A DNA stretch of 64,000 bases from Streptacidiphilus rugosus AM-16. Lineage in GTDB: Bacteria; Actinomycetota; Actinomycetes; Streptomycetales; Streptomycetaceae. The notes below the pieces were generated by a model. The model had not been told where the DNA came from. It made no database searches and was given only the letters and a program-made list of their open reading frames with translations. The stretch covers positions 930,001 to 994,000 of the forward strand of contig NZ_JQMJ01000004.1 in NCBI RefSeq assembly GCF_000744655.1, read 5' to 3'. Positions 1 to 8,538 of the stretch are shown in pieces; within the stretch, counting starts at the first letter, position 1; each line of letters opens with the position of its first letter. The translations under genes and the position numbers were made by a program.

Positions 1-340
1 CCGCCTCGGGCACGACGCGCTCGCTGGAGACGGCGTCGGAGACCAGCGGCGTGGCGCAGAACTGGCACTTGTCGCTGAGTGCGTCGCTCTCGGTCACGGC
101 CTGGCATCCGGGACACCGGAACACCTTCATTCCCGGGGGCACGGCCGCACGGAGCGGCAGCACGGCCAGCTCCTGGATCGGGTGCTCGGTCACCTGCCGG
201 GGCGCCGGCACGATGCCCTGCTCGTGCCGACAGTAGGGGCAGCGCAGCGCGTACGTCCCGGGCGCGTACTCGCTGCGCGCGCCGCACGCCTCGCACTCGA
301 ACGCGCGGTCCGGCGCGGGCGCCAGGCCCTCTTCCGTCAT
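1..340 (-). CDS. Zinc-ribbon protein, N-terminal part (runs off the window edge)
   Basis: An open frame starts at ATG 338-340 and is still open at base 1, so only the first 113 residues are visible. It holds two CxxC zinc-ribbon knuckle pairs: CEAC and CPYC at about residues 20-40, then CPGC and CQFC at about residues 75-95. This is the layout of the TFIIB/primosomal-N'-like zinc-ribbon proteins that sit beside SPFH genes in actinomycetes and in the Bacillus ydjFGHI-type operon. It lies 93 bp downstream of the SPFH gene on the same strand, so co-transcription is likely. Such proteins are probably membrane-associated partners of the SPFH scaffold, but the transmembrane part, if any, would lie outside the window. 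The function is inferred from family and context only. Confidence 0.7.
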   Translation of the reverse strand, partial: MTEEGLAPAPDRAFECEACGARSEYAPGTYALRCPYCRHEQGIVPAPRQVTEHPIQELAVLPLRAAVPPGMKVFRCPGCQAVTESDALSDKCQFCATPLVSDAVSSERVVPEA

Positions 341-433
341 CGTCCCTCTCCCCCGTGGGTGGTCGTTTCCGTGGTCGCTTCCGCGGACGTCGCTCGGACG
401 TCCCGGCGTGGTGGCTGCTGCATCACGGCCGCC

Positions 434-1585
434 CTATCCCTGCGGCGGGAGCGGCGGGAGCGGCGGCGGCACGTTGGCGAACAGCGGGGCGAGCTCCCCG
501 ACCTGCTCGGCGGGCTGCCAGTTCGCCATACCGTTGTGCCACACCAGCGTGGCGCGGGTCAGCCCTCCCGAACCCACCAGCCCGGCCAGGGCGTTGGCCT
601 CGTACGGGCCCTGCTGCTGACCGCCCACCGCGACGAACCACTGCACCGCGGTCGGCAACGGCGGGGGCACCGCGGCGGCCGGGGCCTGCGCGGGCACGGG
701 GGCCGAAGGTGCCGCGGGCGCGGCGGGGCTCTGGGGCGTCAGGCCCTGGGCGATGCGCTGGCCCAGCGCCATGCCGACGCCGAGTCCGACGCCCTCCCCG
801 GCTCCGCCGGGATTGGCCGCGGCCGTCCCGATCGCGTTGGCGGCCTGGAACCTGGTGTAGTCGTCGAGGTTGCCCGCGATGCCCATCCGCGAGCGGGTGT
901 CGATGGCGGCCTCGACCTCCGGCGGGACGCTGATGTTCTCGATGACGAACTTCGGGATCGCGATGCCGACGGAGGCCAGGTCCTCGGTCAGGATCCCCGC
1001 CAGCTGCTGCCCGATGCCCTCCTGGCGGGCCGCCAGGTCCAGCAGCGGGACGTTCGCCGAGCCGAGGGCGGAGCCCAGCTTGGAGACGACGAGCTGGCGC
1101 AGGTACTCGCCGACCTCCTCGGTGCGGAACTGCGGGTCCGTTCCCGCGAGCTCGCGCAGCAGGGCGGCCGGGTCGGAGACCCGCGCGGCGAACGCGCCGA
1201 AGGCGCGCACGCGGACCATGCCGAACTCCGGGTCCCGCAGGATGATCGGGTTCTGGGTGCCCCACTTGAAGTCGGTGAACTGCCGCGTGTTGACGAAGTA
1301 GACCTCCGCCTTGAAGGGCGACTCGAAGCCGTACTTCCAGCCCTTCAGCGTCGACAGCACCGGCATGTTCTGCGTGTGCAGCGTGTACGTCCCGGGCGAA
1401 AAGACGTCCGCCAGCTGCCCCTCGTTGACGAAGACCGCGACCTGGGACTCGCGCACGACCAGGCGCGCGCCCATCTTGATCTCGTTCTCGTAGCGGGGGA
1501 AACGCCAGACGATCGTGTCACGGCTGTCGTCGGTCCACTCAAGGATGTCGATGAACTCTCCGCGTATGCGGTCCATCAGACCCAC
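434..1585 (-). CDS. SPFH/Band 7 domain protein with C-terminal GYF_2 domain (YdjI-like)
   Basis: The 383-aa product opens with a YdjI-type SPFH core (residues about 25-230; landmarks EWTDDSRDTIVWRFPRY and LKGWKYGFESPFKAEVYF). A Gly/Ala- and Pro/Ala-rich linker follows (about 250-305), then a GYF_2-type domain (about 312-370, WFVAVGGQQQGPYEANAL and WHNGMANWQPA). SPFH proteins oligomerise into membrane-microdomain scaffolds; GYF_2 domains are thought to bind other membrane proteins or proline-rich partners. The start is GTG 1583-1585, giving the family-typical VGLMDRIRGE opening; an internal ATG at 1574-1576 is an alternative. It is the first visible gene of a leftward unit with the zinc-ribbon gene. 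I see no transmembrane helix, so membrane attachment would go through the SPFH fold or the partner. Confidence 0.9.
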   Translation of the reverse strand: MGLMDRIRGEFIDILEWTDDSRDTIVWRFPRYENEIKMGARLVVRESQVAVFVNEGQLADVFSPGTYTLHTQNMPVLSTLKGWKYGFESPFKAEVYFVNTRQFTDFKWGTQNPIILRDPEFGMVRVRAFGAFAARVSDPAALLRELAGTDPQFRTEEVGEYLRQLVVSKLGSALGSANVPLLDLAARQEGIGQQLAGILTEDLASVGIAIPKFVIENISVPPEVEAAIDTRSRMGIAGNLDDYTRFQAANAIGTAAANPGGAGEGVGLGVGMALGQRIAQGLTPQSPAAPAAPSAPVPAQAPAAAVPPPLPTAVQWFVAVGGQQQGPYEANALAGLVGSGGLTRATLVWHNGMANWQPAEQVGELAPLFANVPPPLPPLPPQG

Positions 1586-1771
1586 AGCAGCACCACTCTC
1601 TCCTACCGACCCACCCGCCCCTACCCGGCGGCTCCGGGACGCGTTCGGGGCGGCCGGTCAGCATTATGACCTGCCGTGATACACCCTGCCGCATTACCGG
1701 CGAACCGTTGCGGACCCGGAACGCCGTCGAGTAGGACGGCACGCGTCGGCCGCCGGCCCCGCGAACCGGCG

Positions 1772-2290
1772 TCAGCCCGCGACCACCTCCAGGTGGTAGG
1801 TCGTGTCCACCCAGAAGTCGTCCGACGAAGCCTTGATCGACAGGACGTACTGGCCAGGGGAGAGGGGGTCCAGCGTGCACCAGATCCCCCACGCGATGCG
1901 CGGCCGTCGCATCGCCCAGAAGCGCTTGGAGGCGAACTCCTGCATCGGCAGAGGGTTGCCGTTCAGCACGGCCTCGGCGCTGGAGACGTCCAGACGCCAC
2001 GGCCGCGAGGAGAAGCCCACAGCCGACCGCATGGTGTTGAGGACGGGAAAGAAGATCGGCCTCCCGGCGGGTATCTGACAGCGCCGCACCACCCGGCCAC
2101 CGTAGGTACCGGCCAGGAACCAGACGTCCCACGGCTGCCCCCAGCCCGCGAACTCCCCGGTCCGGTCCCTGACCGGACTGCGGTCACGCGGCCCGGCAAA
2201 GGCCCACTTCCACCAACGTGCGGCAAGCCTCCTGCCCCGCTCGGGATCCACCGCCCCGGGACCTGCCTCCTGGACCACGGCCTCACTCAC
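1772..2290 (-). CDS. Conserved-looking hypothetical protein
   Basis: A 172-aa product starts at GTG 2288-2290 (VSEAVVQEAG), chosen because GGAG lies just upstream; the longer open frame continues into the antisense of a transposase remnant and is not credible. It has no signal peptide or membrane helix. The sequence is rich in Trp and Arg (RWWKWAFAG, WDVWFLAGTYGG) and contains GRPIFFPVLN near the middle, which echoes QPIFYPVLNEDY in the crystallin-J1-like gene at 2774-3127. That may be chance or a very remote relationship. I recognise no domain. It lies just left of the IS5-type remnant. Function unknown. Confidence 0.6.
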   Translation of the reverse strand: MSEAVVQEAGPGAVDPERGRRLAARWWKWAFAGPRDRSPVRDRTGEFAGWGQPWDVWFLAGTYGGRVVRRCQIPAGRPIFFPVLNTMRSAVGFSSRPWRLDVSSAEAVLNGNPLPMQEFASKRFWAMRRPRIAWGIWCTLDPLSPGQYVLSIKASSDDFWVDTTYHLEVVAG

Positions 2291-2439
2291 GTCAGCTCCC
2301 TGCGCCTGCACCCATACGGAAACGATTCGGCGAGACCCTATCCCGCCGCGCCGCAGCACTCCCGATCCGCCCGAACGGCGCCCGCGCCTTCCCGGCTTCG
2401 CCGGTCGGAGGCCACGCCGCATCCGAGAGCCGGCGCCAT

Positions 2440-2724
2440 CCGATCGGGTCGCCCGCCGAGGACCGTGCCACGACGGAACGGATGGCGCGGTCGGCTGCGG
2501 ACTTGGAGATGCCAAAGAGCAGGGCGAGTTGGCGCAGAGTGAGGTTGGTGCGCCAGTACGCGACAACCAGCAGCACCCGGTCCTCAACAGAGAGCGACGA
2601 CGGTCGGCCCCGTCGAGTTCCGGTCGGCTCCCTCGCGGCGCAGCTGGGTAAGCAGCCCGGCGAATGCACGTGGACTCAGCCCTGCGAAAGGACCAATCCA
2701 CGCGGGCTCCGACGCCGTGATCAC
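2440..2724 (-). pseudogene. IS5-family transposase, frameshifted N-terminal remnant
   Basis: From GTG 2722-2724 one frame reads VITASEPAWIGPFAGLSPRA and on to LRREGA, the usual opening of a common actinobacterial IS5-group transposase. The homology then continues in another frame (RRGRPSSLSVEDRVLLVVAY, then LTLRQLALLFGISKSAADR), which is the helix-turn-helix DNA-binding segment of that family. After SKSAADRAIRSV the similarity ends, and the DDE catalytic region is absent. There is therefore at least one frameshift plus a large 3' deletion. No terminal inverted repeats are evident to me. It is a dead insertion-sequence scar between two unrelated small genes. Confidence 0.75.
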
Positions 2725-2773
2725 TACGGTCGTCCCGGGATGGTCCCATGACCTGCGGTGCCGGAACGCGTGT

Positions 2774-3127
2774 TCAGTGGAACTCGTGCACCACCTGGAT
2801 CTCACCGACGATGTGAGCGTTGAACTCGTCAAGCTCCTCCGCGGGGACCCACAGCTCGAGGATCGTCCGCCCACCCGCCTGTTGGACGGGATAGCGGGCG
2901 ACGAACTCGGCCTCGACCTCGAAGCGGGTGACGAAGCCGGCCCCGTCGTGCTTGACGTTCCAGTCCCTTGCGATCTTGATCGCATAGTCCTCGTTGAGCA
3001 CCGGATAAAAGATCGGCTGCTCTGGGAGGCGGGGTGGCCAGGCACGCCAGCCCAGGTCTCGCACCAGCTCCAGCTCCCTCGGCCCCGTCGGACGCCACAG
3101 AGTCGTTGTCGCAGGCCGGCTGGTCAT
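2774..3127 (-). CDS. ADP-ribosylation/crystallin J1-annotated small protein
   Basis: A 117-aa soluble protein starts at ATG 3125-3127. The sequence TTTLWRPTGPRELELV, then GWRAWPPRLPEQPIFYPVLN, IARDWNVKHDG, EFVARYPVQQAGGRTILELW and a terminal VVHEFH is the pattern of a conserved actinobacterial family usually annotated as ADP-ribosylation/crystallin J1. It is far shorter than true ADP-ribosylglycohydrolases and lacks their acidic metal-binding motifs, so the name is historical and should not be read as an enzymatic assignment. It stands alone, about 160 bp from the divergent beta-lactamase-like gene. Confidence 0.75.
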   Translation of the reverse strand: MTSRPATTTLWRPTGPRELELVRDLGWRAWPPRLPEQPIFYPVLNEDYAIKIARDWNVKHDGAGFVTRFEVEAEFVARYPVQQAGGRTILELWVPAEELDEFNAHIVGEIQVVHEFH

Positions 3128-3291
3128 AATAGGCGCTCTCTGGTCGTAGGTCCCGCAGGCGCGGTTGCTGAGCGTGCACGGTAGCGGCCCATGCAGGCAC
3201 CAGGCGAGTTTCAATATCCGCAGACCGATCACGAGCCGTCCGCGCAGGCGAAGCCCCAGCAACGGTTGCGGACAAGCTTTAGGCTGCCGGA

Positions 3292-4605
3292 GTGGGATGG
3301 CATCTGAGCGAGCTGATCGCGAAGTACGGCGTGCCGGGCGCGCAGATCGCCGTGTTGGCCGACGGGGAGATCCATGACGAGGCCGCGGGCGTGCTGAGTC
3401 TGCACACCCGGGTCGAGACCACGACCGACTCGGTGTTCAAGATCGGCTCCATCACCAAGATCTGGACAGCCACGCTGGTCCAGCAACTGGTGCACGAGGG
3501 TGCGTTGGACCTCGACCGTCCGGTTCGCCACTACCTGCCCGGCTTTCGGCTGAGCGACCCGGCGGCGGGTGAGGTGCTGACCGCTCGCCACCTGCTGACC
3601 CATACCGGCGGCATCGACGGCAACCACTTCACCGACACCGGTCGCAACGACGACGCGATCGAGAAGTTCGTCGCCACCCTCGCCGAGGCGGACCACCTGC
3701 TCCCGCCGGGCACCCTCTTCTCCTACTCCAACAGCGGGTACGTGGTGCTCGGCAGGCTCGTGGAGGTGCTCCGGGGCGAGCCCTTCCACCAGGTGCTCCG
3801 CGAACGCCTGGTGACCCCGCTGGGCTTGCCGACCGTCGCCACCACCACGTACGAGGCGATCCTGCACCGCGCCGCGATCGGGCACGTCGAGACCGACGGC
3901 GAGCCGGCGCCCACGAAGAGCTGGGCAGTCCGTTACTTCTCCACGCCCAGTGGCTCTCACCTGGCGATGAGCGCACGCGACCTGCTGAGGTTCGTCCACC
4001 TGCACCTCACGGACCCCGCGCTGGCGCCCATGCGCGACCCCCAGCTCACAGGCGTCCCGGACTTCGGCGGGGGCGTCGTGGGGTGGGGGCTCGGCTGGAT
4101 GCTCTACCGGGACGGCGTCGTCGGGCACACCGGCGTCTCCAAGGGACAGAAGGCATTCCTGCGCGTGGTCCCCTCGGCCGGCGTCGCGGTCGCCGTGCTG
4201 ACCAACAGTTCCGGCGCGGAGCCGCTGGCCCACGAACTACTCAGCACCGTGCTCGGTGATCTCACCGACGTCGAGACGGCTCCACTGCCGGTGCCGCCCG
4301 CGAATCCGCTCCGGCTCGACGCGGAGCGCATGTGCGGCACCTACCGGAGCACCCTGTACGACCTCACGCTCACCGTCGAGGACGACCGCGCGTTCCTCGT
4401 CCGCCGCCCTCGCAACGAACTCCCGAAGTCATCATCCCTCGGCGGGCCCGGAGAATCCGTCGAGATGGTCCGCCTCGACGACAGCACGATCATCACCGCC
4501 GCACCCACGTTTGAGGGCCATCAGGTCCTCTCGCTGATCGGCTCCGACGAACACGGTCGCGCCCGATTCCTGCACAATGGAGCCGCCGCCCGACGGATCT
4601 CCTGA
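3292..4605 (+). CDS. Serine hydrolase of the beta-lactamase/DD-peptidase (class C-like) family
   Basis: The 437-aa product starts at GTG 3292. The penicillin-recognising serine-hydrolase motifs are visible: SxxK as SITK in FKIGSITKIW (about residue 52), the Tyr motif as YSNSGY (about residue 145), and an HTG triad in GVVGHTGVSKGQ (about residue 280). Residues about 10-310 form the beta-lactamase (PF00144) domain; the last 110 residues look like the beta-barrel domain often appended to esterase/peptidase members. No signal peptide is present, which favours a cytoplasmic esterase or peptidase over a secreted beta-lactamase. The substrate cannot be read from sequence. Upstream spacing and the absence of a clear Shine-Dalgarno leave a slightly shorter start possible. 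Confidence 0.88.
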   Translation: MGWHLSELIAKYGVPGAQIAVLADGEIHDEAAGVLSLHTRVETTTDSVFKIGSITKIWTATLVQQLVHEGALDLDRPVRHYLPGFRLSDPAAGEVLTARHLLTHTGGIDGNHFTDTGRNDDAIEKFVATLAEADHLLPPGTLFSYSNSGYVVLGRLVEVLRGEPFHQVLRERLVTPLGLPTVATTTYEAILHRAAIGHVETDGEPAPTKSWAVRYFSTPSGSHLAMSARDLLRFVHLHLTDPALAPMRDPQLTGVPDFGGGVVGWGLGWMLYRDGVVGHTGVSKGQKAFLRVVPSAGVAVAVLTNSSGAEPLAHELLSTVLGDLTDVETAPLPVPPANPLRLDAERMCGTYRSTLYDLTLTVEDDRAFLVRRPRNELPKSSSLGGPGESVEMVRLDDSTIITAAPTFEGHQVLSLIGSDEHGRARFLHNGAAARRIS

Positions 4606-4663
4606 CTGCCGACGCAGGGCCAGGGTCTCCTCCCCGAGGAGCCGGAGCCGGCCTGAGCGCAGC

Positions 4664-4912
4664 TCAGTGCCGGCGGTCCTCTGGCCCGAGATCCCTGACG
4701 CGGGGCCACTTCTTGGCGATTGCATCGAGCGCCCGACCAGGAGTGAGGTACTGCTCGAAATATCCGCAGTCCGTGCAGACGTAGTCGTCGGACGTCGAAC
4801 GTCTACGAATGAGCCCGCCCACCACGATGTCGGTGTGCTGCCCGCGAAGGATCCCGCCGAAGGCCGTGTGTACCTCGGTGGACCCGCACTTGGGGCATGT
4901 TCCTGATCGCAT
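4664..4912 (-). CDS. Small zinc-ribbon protein
   Basis: An 82-aa protein starts at ATG 4910-4912 with AAGG upstream. Two knuckles, CPKC near residue 6 and CTDC near residue 46, make one zinc ribbon; YVCTDCGYFEQYL is typical of small actinobacterial zinc-ribbon proteins of unknown role. The C-terminus (ALDAIAKKWPRV) is basic. It converges on the serine hydrolase gene and stands alone. It could bind nucleic acid or protein; nothing in the sequence decides. Confidence 0.72.
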   Translation of the reverse strand: MRSGTCPKCGSTEVHTAFGGILRGQHTDIVVGGLIRRRSTSDDYVCTDCGYFEQYLTPGRALDAIAKKWPRVRDLGPEDRRH

Positions 4913-5134
4913 GCGCGGACCTTACTCGCCGGGGGACGGCAACCCGCACCCCGGGCTGCCCTTTCCCACCGACGTCGGGCCGCTGCACGAGGGGGCTTCC
5001 GACACCGCCTGCGCCCCTGCGGGCCGGGAGCGGGTGGCCACGGTGTGGCTGGCGGGGGCGGGCAGAGGTGCGTGGCAGCATGAGGAACCTGCCGTTCCGC
5101 CTTACTCCCTTCCGATCAGCACCAGGAGTTGGCT

Positions 5135-6097
5135 GTGTCCCACCACCTCAGCGGACCGAACCTGCGTTCCCCCAAGGGAGACGCGCGGCTGGACCTCACG
5201 GACGTGTTCGTCTTTCCCGCCGCCGAGGCCGGCCGCACCGTTCTGATCATGAACGTGAACCCGTTCGCGCCGACGCAAGGCGACGCGTTCCACCCCGACG
5301 CCGTGTACCGGATCAACGTCGACACCGACGGCGACCACAAGGCCGAGCTCGCCTACAGCTTCACCTTCTCCTCTCCCGTGGACGGCCGCCAGACCGTGAC
5401 CGTCCGGCGCGCGGACGGCGCCGAGGCGCAGCAGCAGGAGGCTGTCGGCAAGGCCGTCGTCTCCGATGTCGCCGTCGACTTCGGGCGGGTCCCGAGCGTC
5501 GTGCAGAGTGGCGGCTACCGCTTCTTCGCCGGGCTGCGCAGCGACCCGTTCTTCGCCGACCTCGACGGCATCGTGAACAACTTCCAGTGGACCGGGAACG
5601 ACTTCGGCATCGACAAGAACGCCTTCGGCATCGTCCTGGAGGTCGACGACGACGAACTCGGCGACGGTCCGATCGGCGTCTGGGCCCGGGTGAGCCTGCG
5701 CGAGAACAGGGTCCTGACGTCCGTCGACCGCGGCGCCCACCCGTCCCTGACCGCGTACTTCAACGCCGAGGACGTCAAGGACGCCTACAACGCGGGCGAG
5801 CCGGCCGACGACTGGGACACCTACCACGAGGCGTGGACCGCCGTCCTGGCCCACACCGGCGGCTACGCCGCCGCGGAGGCCGAGGCGGCGCTGCACACCG
5901 TCCTGCCGGACGTCCTGCGCTACGACCGCACCCGCCCCGTCGCCTATCCGAACGGGCGCACCCTCACCGACGACGTCACCTCGGCCCGGCTCGCCATGAT
6001 CTCCAACGGGAAGATCGCCGACGACCACATCCCACCCCACACCGATCTGCTCACCGTCTTCCCCTACCTCGGGGAGCCGCATTCGACCGGCTCCTGA
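5135..6097 (+). CDS. DUF4331 domain protein
   Basis: The product is about 320 aa. GTG 5135 (VSHHLSGPNLRSPKGDARLD) is preferred over TTG 5129 because AGGAG at 5124-5128 then has 6-nt spacing. The N-terminus SHHLSGP.L..P.GD.R.DLTD.FVF, the repeated INVDTDGD and the GxxxF.GLRSDPFF.DL segment identify DUF4331, a family of beta-rich proteins in actinobacteria and proteobacteria with no established biochemical role. No signal peptide is seen. It is followed after 61 bp by the squalene/phytoene synthase-like gene on the same strand, so the two may be co-transcribed. Confidence 0.85.
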   Translation: MSHHLSGPNLRSPKGDARLDLTDVFVFPAAEAGRTVLIMNVNPFAPTQGDAFHPDAVYRINVDTDGDHKAELAYSFTFSSPVDGRQTVTVRRADGAEAQQQEAVGKAVVSDVAVDFGRVPSVVQSGGYRFFAGLRSDPFFADLDGIVNNFQWTGNDFGIDKNAFGIVLEVDDDELGDGPIGVWARVSLRENRVLTSVDRGAHPSLTAYFNAEDVKDAYNAGEPADDWDTYHEAWTAVLAHTGGYAAAEAEAALHTVLPDVLRYDRTRPVAYPNGRTLTDDVTSARLAMISNGKIADDHIPPHTDLLTVFPYLGEPHSTGS

Positions 6098-6158
6098 CGC
6101 GCCGCTCCGGCACACCCGGCACGCCGAGGGATCGGCGGATCTGCCAGGCTGGGGTCCC

Positions 6159-7076
6159 GTGATCACGTGGAGCCGCACCCTGGACGCCGCAGGCGTCACC
6201 GATACGGCGCTGCGCGCCGACTACACCGCCCAGCGCCGGGCCGCGACCCGCTTCAGGCCGGAGGCGGCCTGGGCGGTGCGGCTGCTGGTGCCGCCGGCCC
6301 TGGTCCCCCATGTGCTGGTCGCCACCGCGTTCATGCACCACACCGACAAACTGCTGGACGGCGAAGCGCCGCAGGCGGAACGGCTGGCCGAGTACCGGGC
6401 CTGGTCGGCTGCAGTGACCGCCGCGCTGGCGCGGGAGGAGGCGGACGAGCCGCTGCTGCGCGCGCTCGCCCACAGTGCGGCGCTGCATCCGCCGCTGCGC
6501 CGCTGCGCGCAGGAGTTCCTGGCCACCGCGCAGACCGAGCTGACCGCCTCCGGCTTCGCCACCGAGGCGGACTACCAGGCCTATCTGGACGACTACTCGC
6601 TGCCCGCGCTGATGGTGGTCGCCTGCCTGCTCGCGCCCGACACCGCCGAGGTCCGCACGGCCGCGCGCGCGTACATCGACGGCAGCCAGCGCCTGGACTT
6701 CGTCGCCGACCTCGGCGAGGACCTGGCCGCAGGCCGCCTCGGCCTTCCGCTCACGCTGCTGGCCGAGCACGGCGTGAGCCGTGCGGAGCTGGTCGCCGCG
6801 GCCGAGACGCCCGGCACCCGGGCGCTGCTGCGGCACGCTCTCCGGCTGGCCGGGGACGCGCTGGACCAGGGCCGCGCCGTGCTGCCGCTGACCCCGCCCG
6901 CGCACCGGGCGCTGCTCGCCACCCTGATCGGGCTGGACGAGCTCACCGCCCGGGCGGCGGCCGAGGCGGGCCCGGCCGCGCTGCTGCGCTCGGGCGCGGG
7001 CCCCGCCAAGCCGGCCGCGCTCGCACTGCTGTGGCGTCAGTGGCGGGCCGCGCGCCGGGTCGACGGCGAGGCGTGA
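6159..7076 (+). CDS. Squalene/phytoene synthase family protein (degenerate Asp-rich motif)
   Basis: A 305-aa all-helical protein starts at GTG 6159. The order of motifs follows trans-isoprenyl head-to-head synthases: RFRPEAAWAV near residue 30, HHTDKLLDG at the place of the first DxxxD motif, DYSLPALMVV in place of YxxxVAG, and FVADLGEDLAAGRLGLP matching the second Asp-rich motif and GRxYLP. The first motif keeps only D..LLD and the Tyr/Gly core is altered. It could be a divergent synthase or a family member recruited to another role. No carotenoid or hopanoid neighbours are present. Family assignment is good; activity is uncertain. Confidence 0.75.
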   Translation: MITWSRTLDAAGVTDTALRADYTAQRRAATRFRPEAAWAVRLLVPPALVPHVLVATAFMHHTDKLLDGEAPQAERLAEYRAWSAAVTAALAREEADEPLLRALAHSAALHPPLRRCAQEFLATAQTELTASGFATEADYQAYLDDYSLPALMVVACLLAPDTAEVRTAARAYIDGSQRLDFVADLGEDLAAGRLGLPLTLLAEHGVSRAELVAAAETPGTRALLRHALRLAGDALDQGRAVLPLTPPAHRALLATLIGLDELTARAAAEAGPAALLRSGAGPAKPAALALLWRQWRAARRVDGEA

Positions 7077-7193
7077 CGTCACGGCGCGACACGAAGGCGT
7101 GGTCCGTCGTGACGACCGTGCTCGCGGAGCGGCTGACCTACGATCACCGCCCGGGCTGCGGCTGGTCGCGGCCGCCCTCGTTCCGGCCGCGGG

Positions 7194-7643
7194 TCAGGAC
7201 CGGCCGGTGGCAGCGCCGAAGTCGCGGACGAAGCCCCGGAACGCGGTCTCCACCTCCATGGCGTCGGCGAGGCTGCCTCCGTTGCCGGCCTTGACGTTGT
7301 CCAGGCAGTGGGAAGCGGCCGCCTGGGCCCGGTCCAGAGTCTCCTCCCAACTGCTTTCGGCACTGCTGTCGGGCAGCTTGCCGTAGGACTTCGCCGCGTT
7401 CACGTCTGCGAGGACCTGACGGCAGCGCGACGCGATGGTGGGGTCGTCGCCCCGGCCACTGACGTCGAGCAGGGTCTTCACGTCCGCGCCGATGGCGTTG
7501 ACGTGCGTCTGGCCGCCGTGCTGGGACCAGCTCGCCACCGTCTGCCTGTCCTCGGAGCAGCCGGCCGGACCGGCGAGCAGCAGGGTTGCCCCGGCCGCGA
7601 GGAGAACGCCTCGCACGGGACGGGAGCGGGTCGACAGGTTCAT
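7194..7643 (-). CDS. Putative secreted lipoprotein
   Basis: A 149-aa product starts at ATG 7641-7643, with AAGGG upstream. An Arg-containing n-region and hydrophobic stretch (GVLLAAGATLLLAGPAGC) end in a possible lipobox with Cys at about residue 29; Pro at -3 is unusual, so lipidation is likely rather than certain. The mature part is helical and carries two further Cys (SRCRQVLAD and SHCLDNVK) that could form a disulfide. No domain recognised. It is divergent from the downstream GNAT gene, and upstream open frames in this phase are poor in coding character. Confidence 0.65.
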   Translation of the reverse strand: MNLSTRSRPVRGVLLAAGATLLLAGPAGCSEDRQTVASWSQHGGQTHVNAIGADVKTLLDVSGRGDDPTIASRCRQVLADVNAAKSYGKLPDSSAESSWEETLDRAQAAASHCLDNVKAGNGGSLADAMEVETAFRGFVRDFGAATGRS

Positions 7644-7820
7644 GGGATGCGCCCTTCTCTTGGCCGGCGGACTCGCCATGATCGCAAAGCGGGGCCGCGG
7701 AGCCATCGGGGAAATCACTGAGCCGTCCACGTAGACGGGGCCGCAGGGCGTCTCCGAGCCCTGAGGTGGGTTCGTCCGCGCGCCTTGTGGTTCCCCGCGG
7801 CGGGGTGGAGGCTCTGTCGT

Positions 7821-8360
7821 ATGCCGATCTTGGTCAGGACCGCCGAGCGCGCCGACGTGCCCGCACTCGTCCGTCTGCGTCTCGCGAACGCGGACAGTCA
7901 TGTCCGACTCGATCCGGTCGTCTATCGCGTGCCCGACGCCGACGCTGTGCGCGGGCATTTCGAGGCGACCCTTTCGTCCGGATCGGAAGTGGAGATCTTT
8001 GTCGCCGAGGTGGCGGGTGAGGTGGTGGGCATGGTGGAGCTGGTGCCGGTGGCCGCTCCCCCGGAGCATCAGATCCTGGTTCCCCGGCGCACGGCCGAGA
8101 TCCATACCGTGGTCCTGGACGGACATCGGGGTGAGGGCATCGGATCGGCCTTGCTGAAGGCAGCCGAACAGGCAGCGGCCGAACAGGGTGTCGCGATCAT
8201 CTATGCCGGGATCTTCACGCGGAACGAGGGAGCCGTCCGCTTCTACCGCGCCGCGGGCTTCGGACCGCGTGGAACCCTGCTCAGCAGGGAACTGGGCGGG
8301 CCCGCCACCGACCGATCAGGGCCTTCCCGTCAACTCCATTCGGGAAATAACACGTTGTGA
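7821..8360 (+). CDS. GNAT family N-acetyltransferase
   Basis: The product of 179 aa starts at ATG 7821 (MPILVRTAERADVPALVRLR). Motif A of the GNAT fold is clear in IHTVVLDGHRGEGIGSALL, with the acetyl-CoA pyrophosphate loop R-G-x-G-I-G; motif B follows in NEGAVRFYRAAGFGPRG. It is a single-domain cytoplasmic acetyltransferase of normal length. The substrate (small amine, antibiotic or protein N-terminus) cannot be inferred. It is monocistronic, divergent from the lipoprotein gene. Confidence 0.87.
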   Translation: MPILVRTAERADVPALVRLRLANADSHVRLDPVVYRVPDADAVRGHFEATLSSGSEVEIFVAEVAGEVVGMVELVPVAAPPEHQILVPRRTAEIHTVVLDGHRGEGIGSALLKAAEQAAAEQGVAIIYAGIFTRNEGAVRFYRAAGFGPRGTLLSRELGGPATDRSGPSRQLHSGNNTL

Positions 8361-8538
8361 ATGCGGACCGGCATTCAGAGCGGCCGCAGAACCTTCGGGC
8401 AACAGCGGGCGAACGCCGAACGAAAACCCCCGGATCTTGAAAAATCTACGCGCATCTACTTGCCCGGCCTCCATTTCGCGGTGACCATACGGACGGCAGT
8501 CATCTGACCATGCACCGTCATTGCGCGGAGGTGTATCG

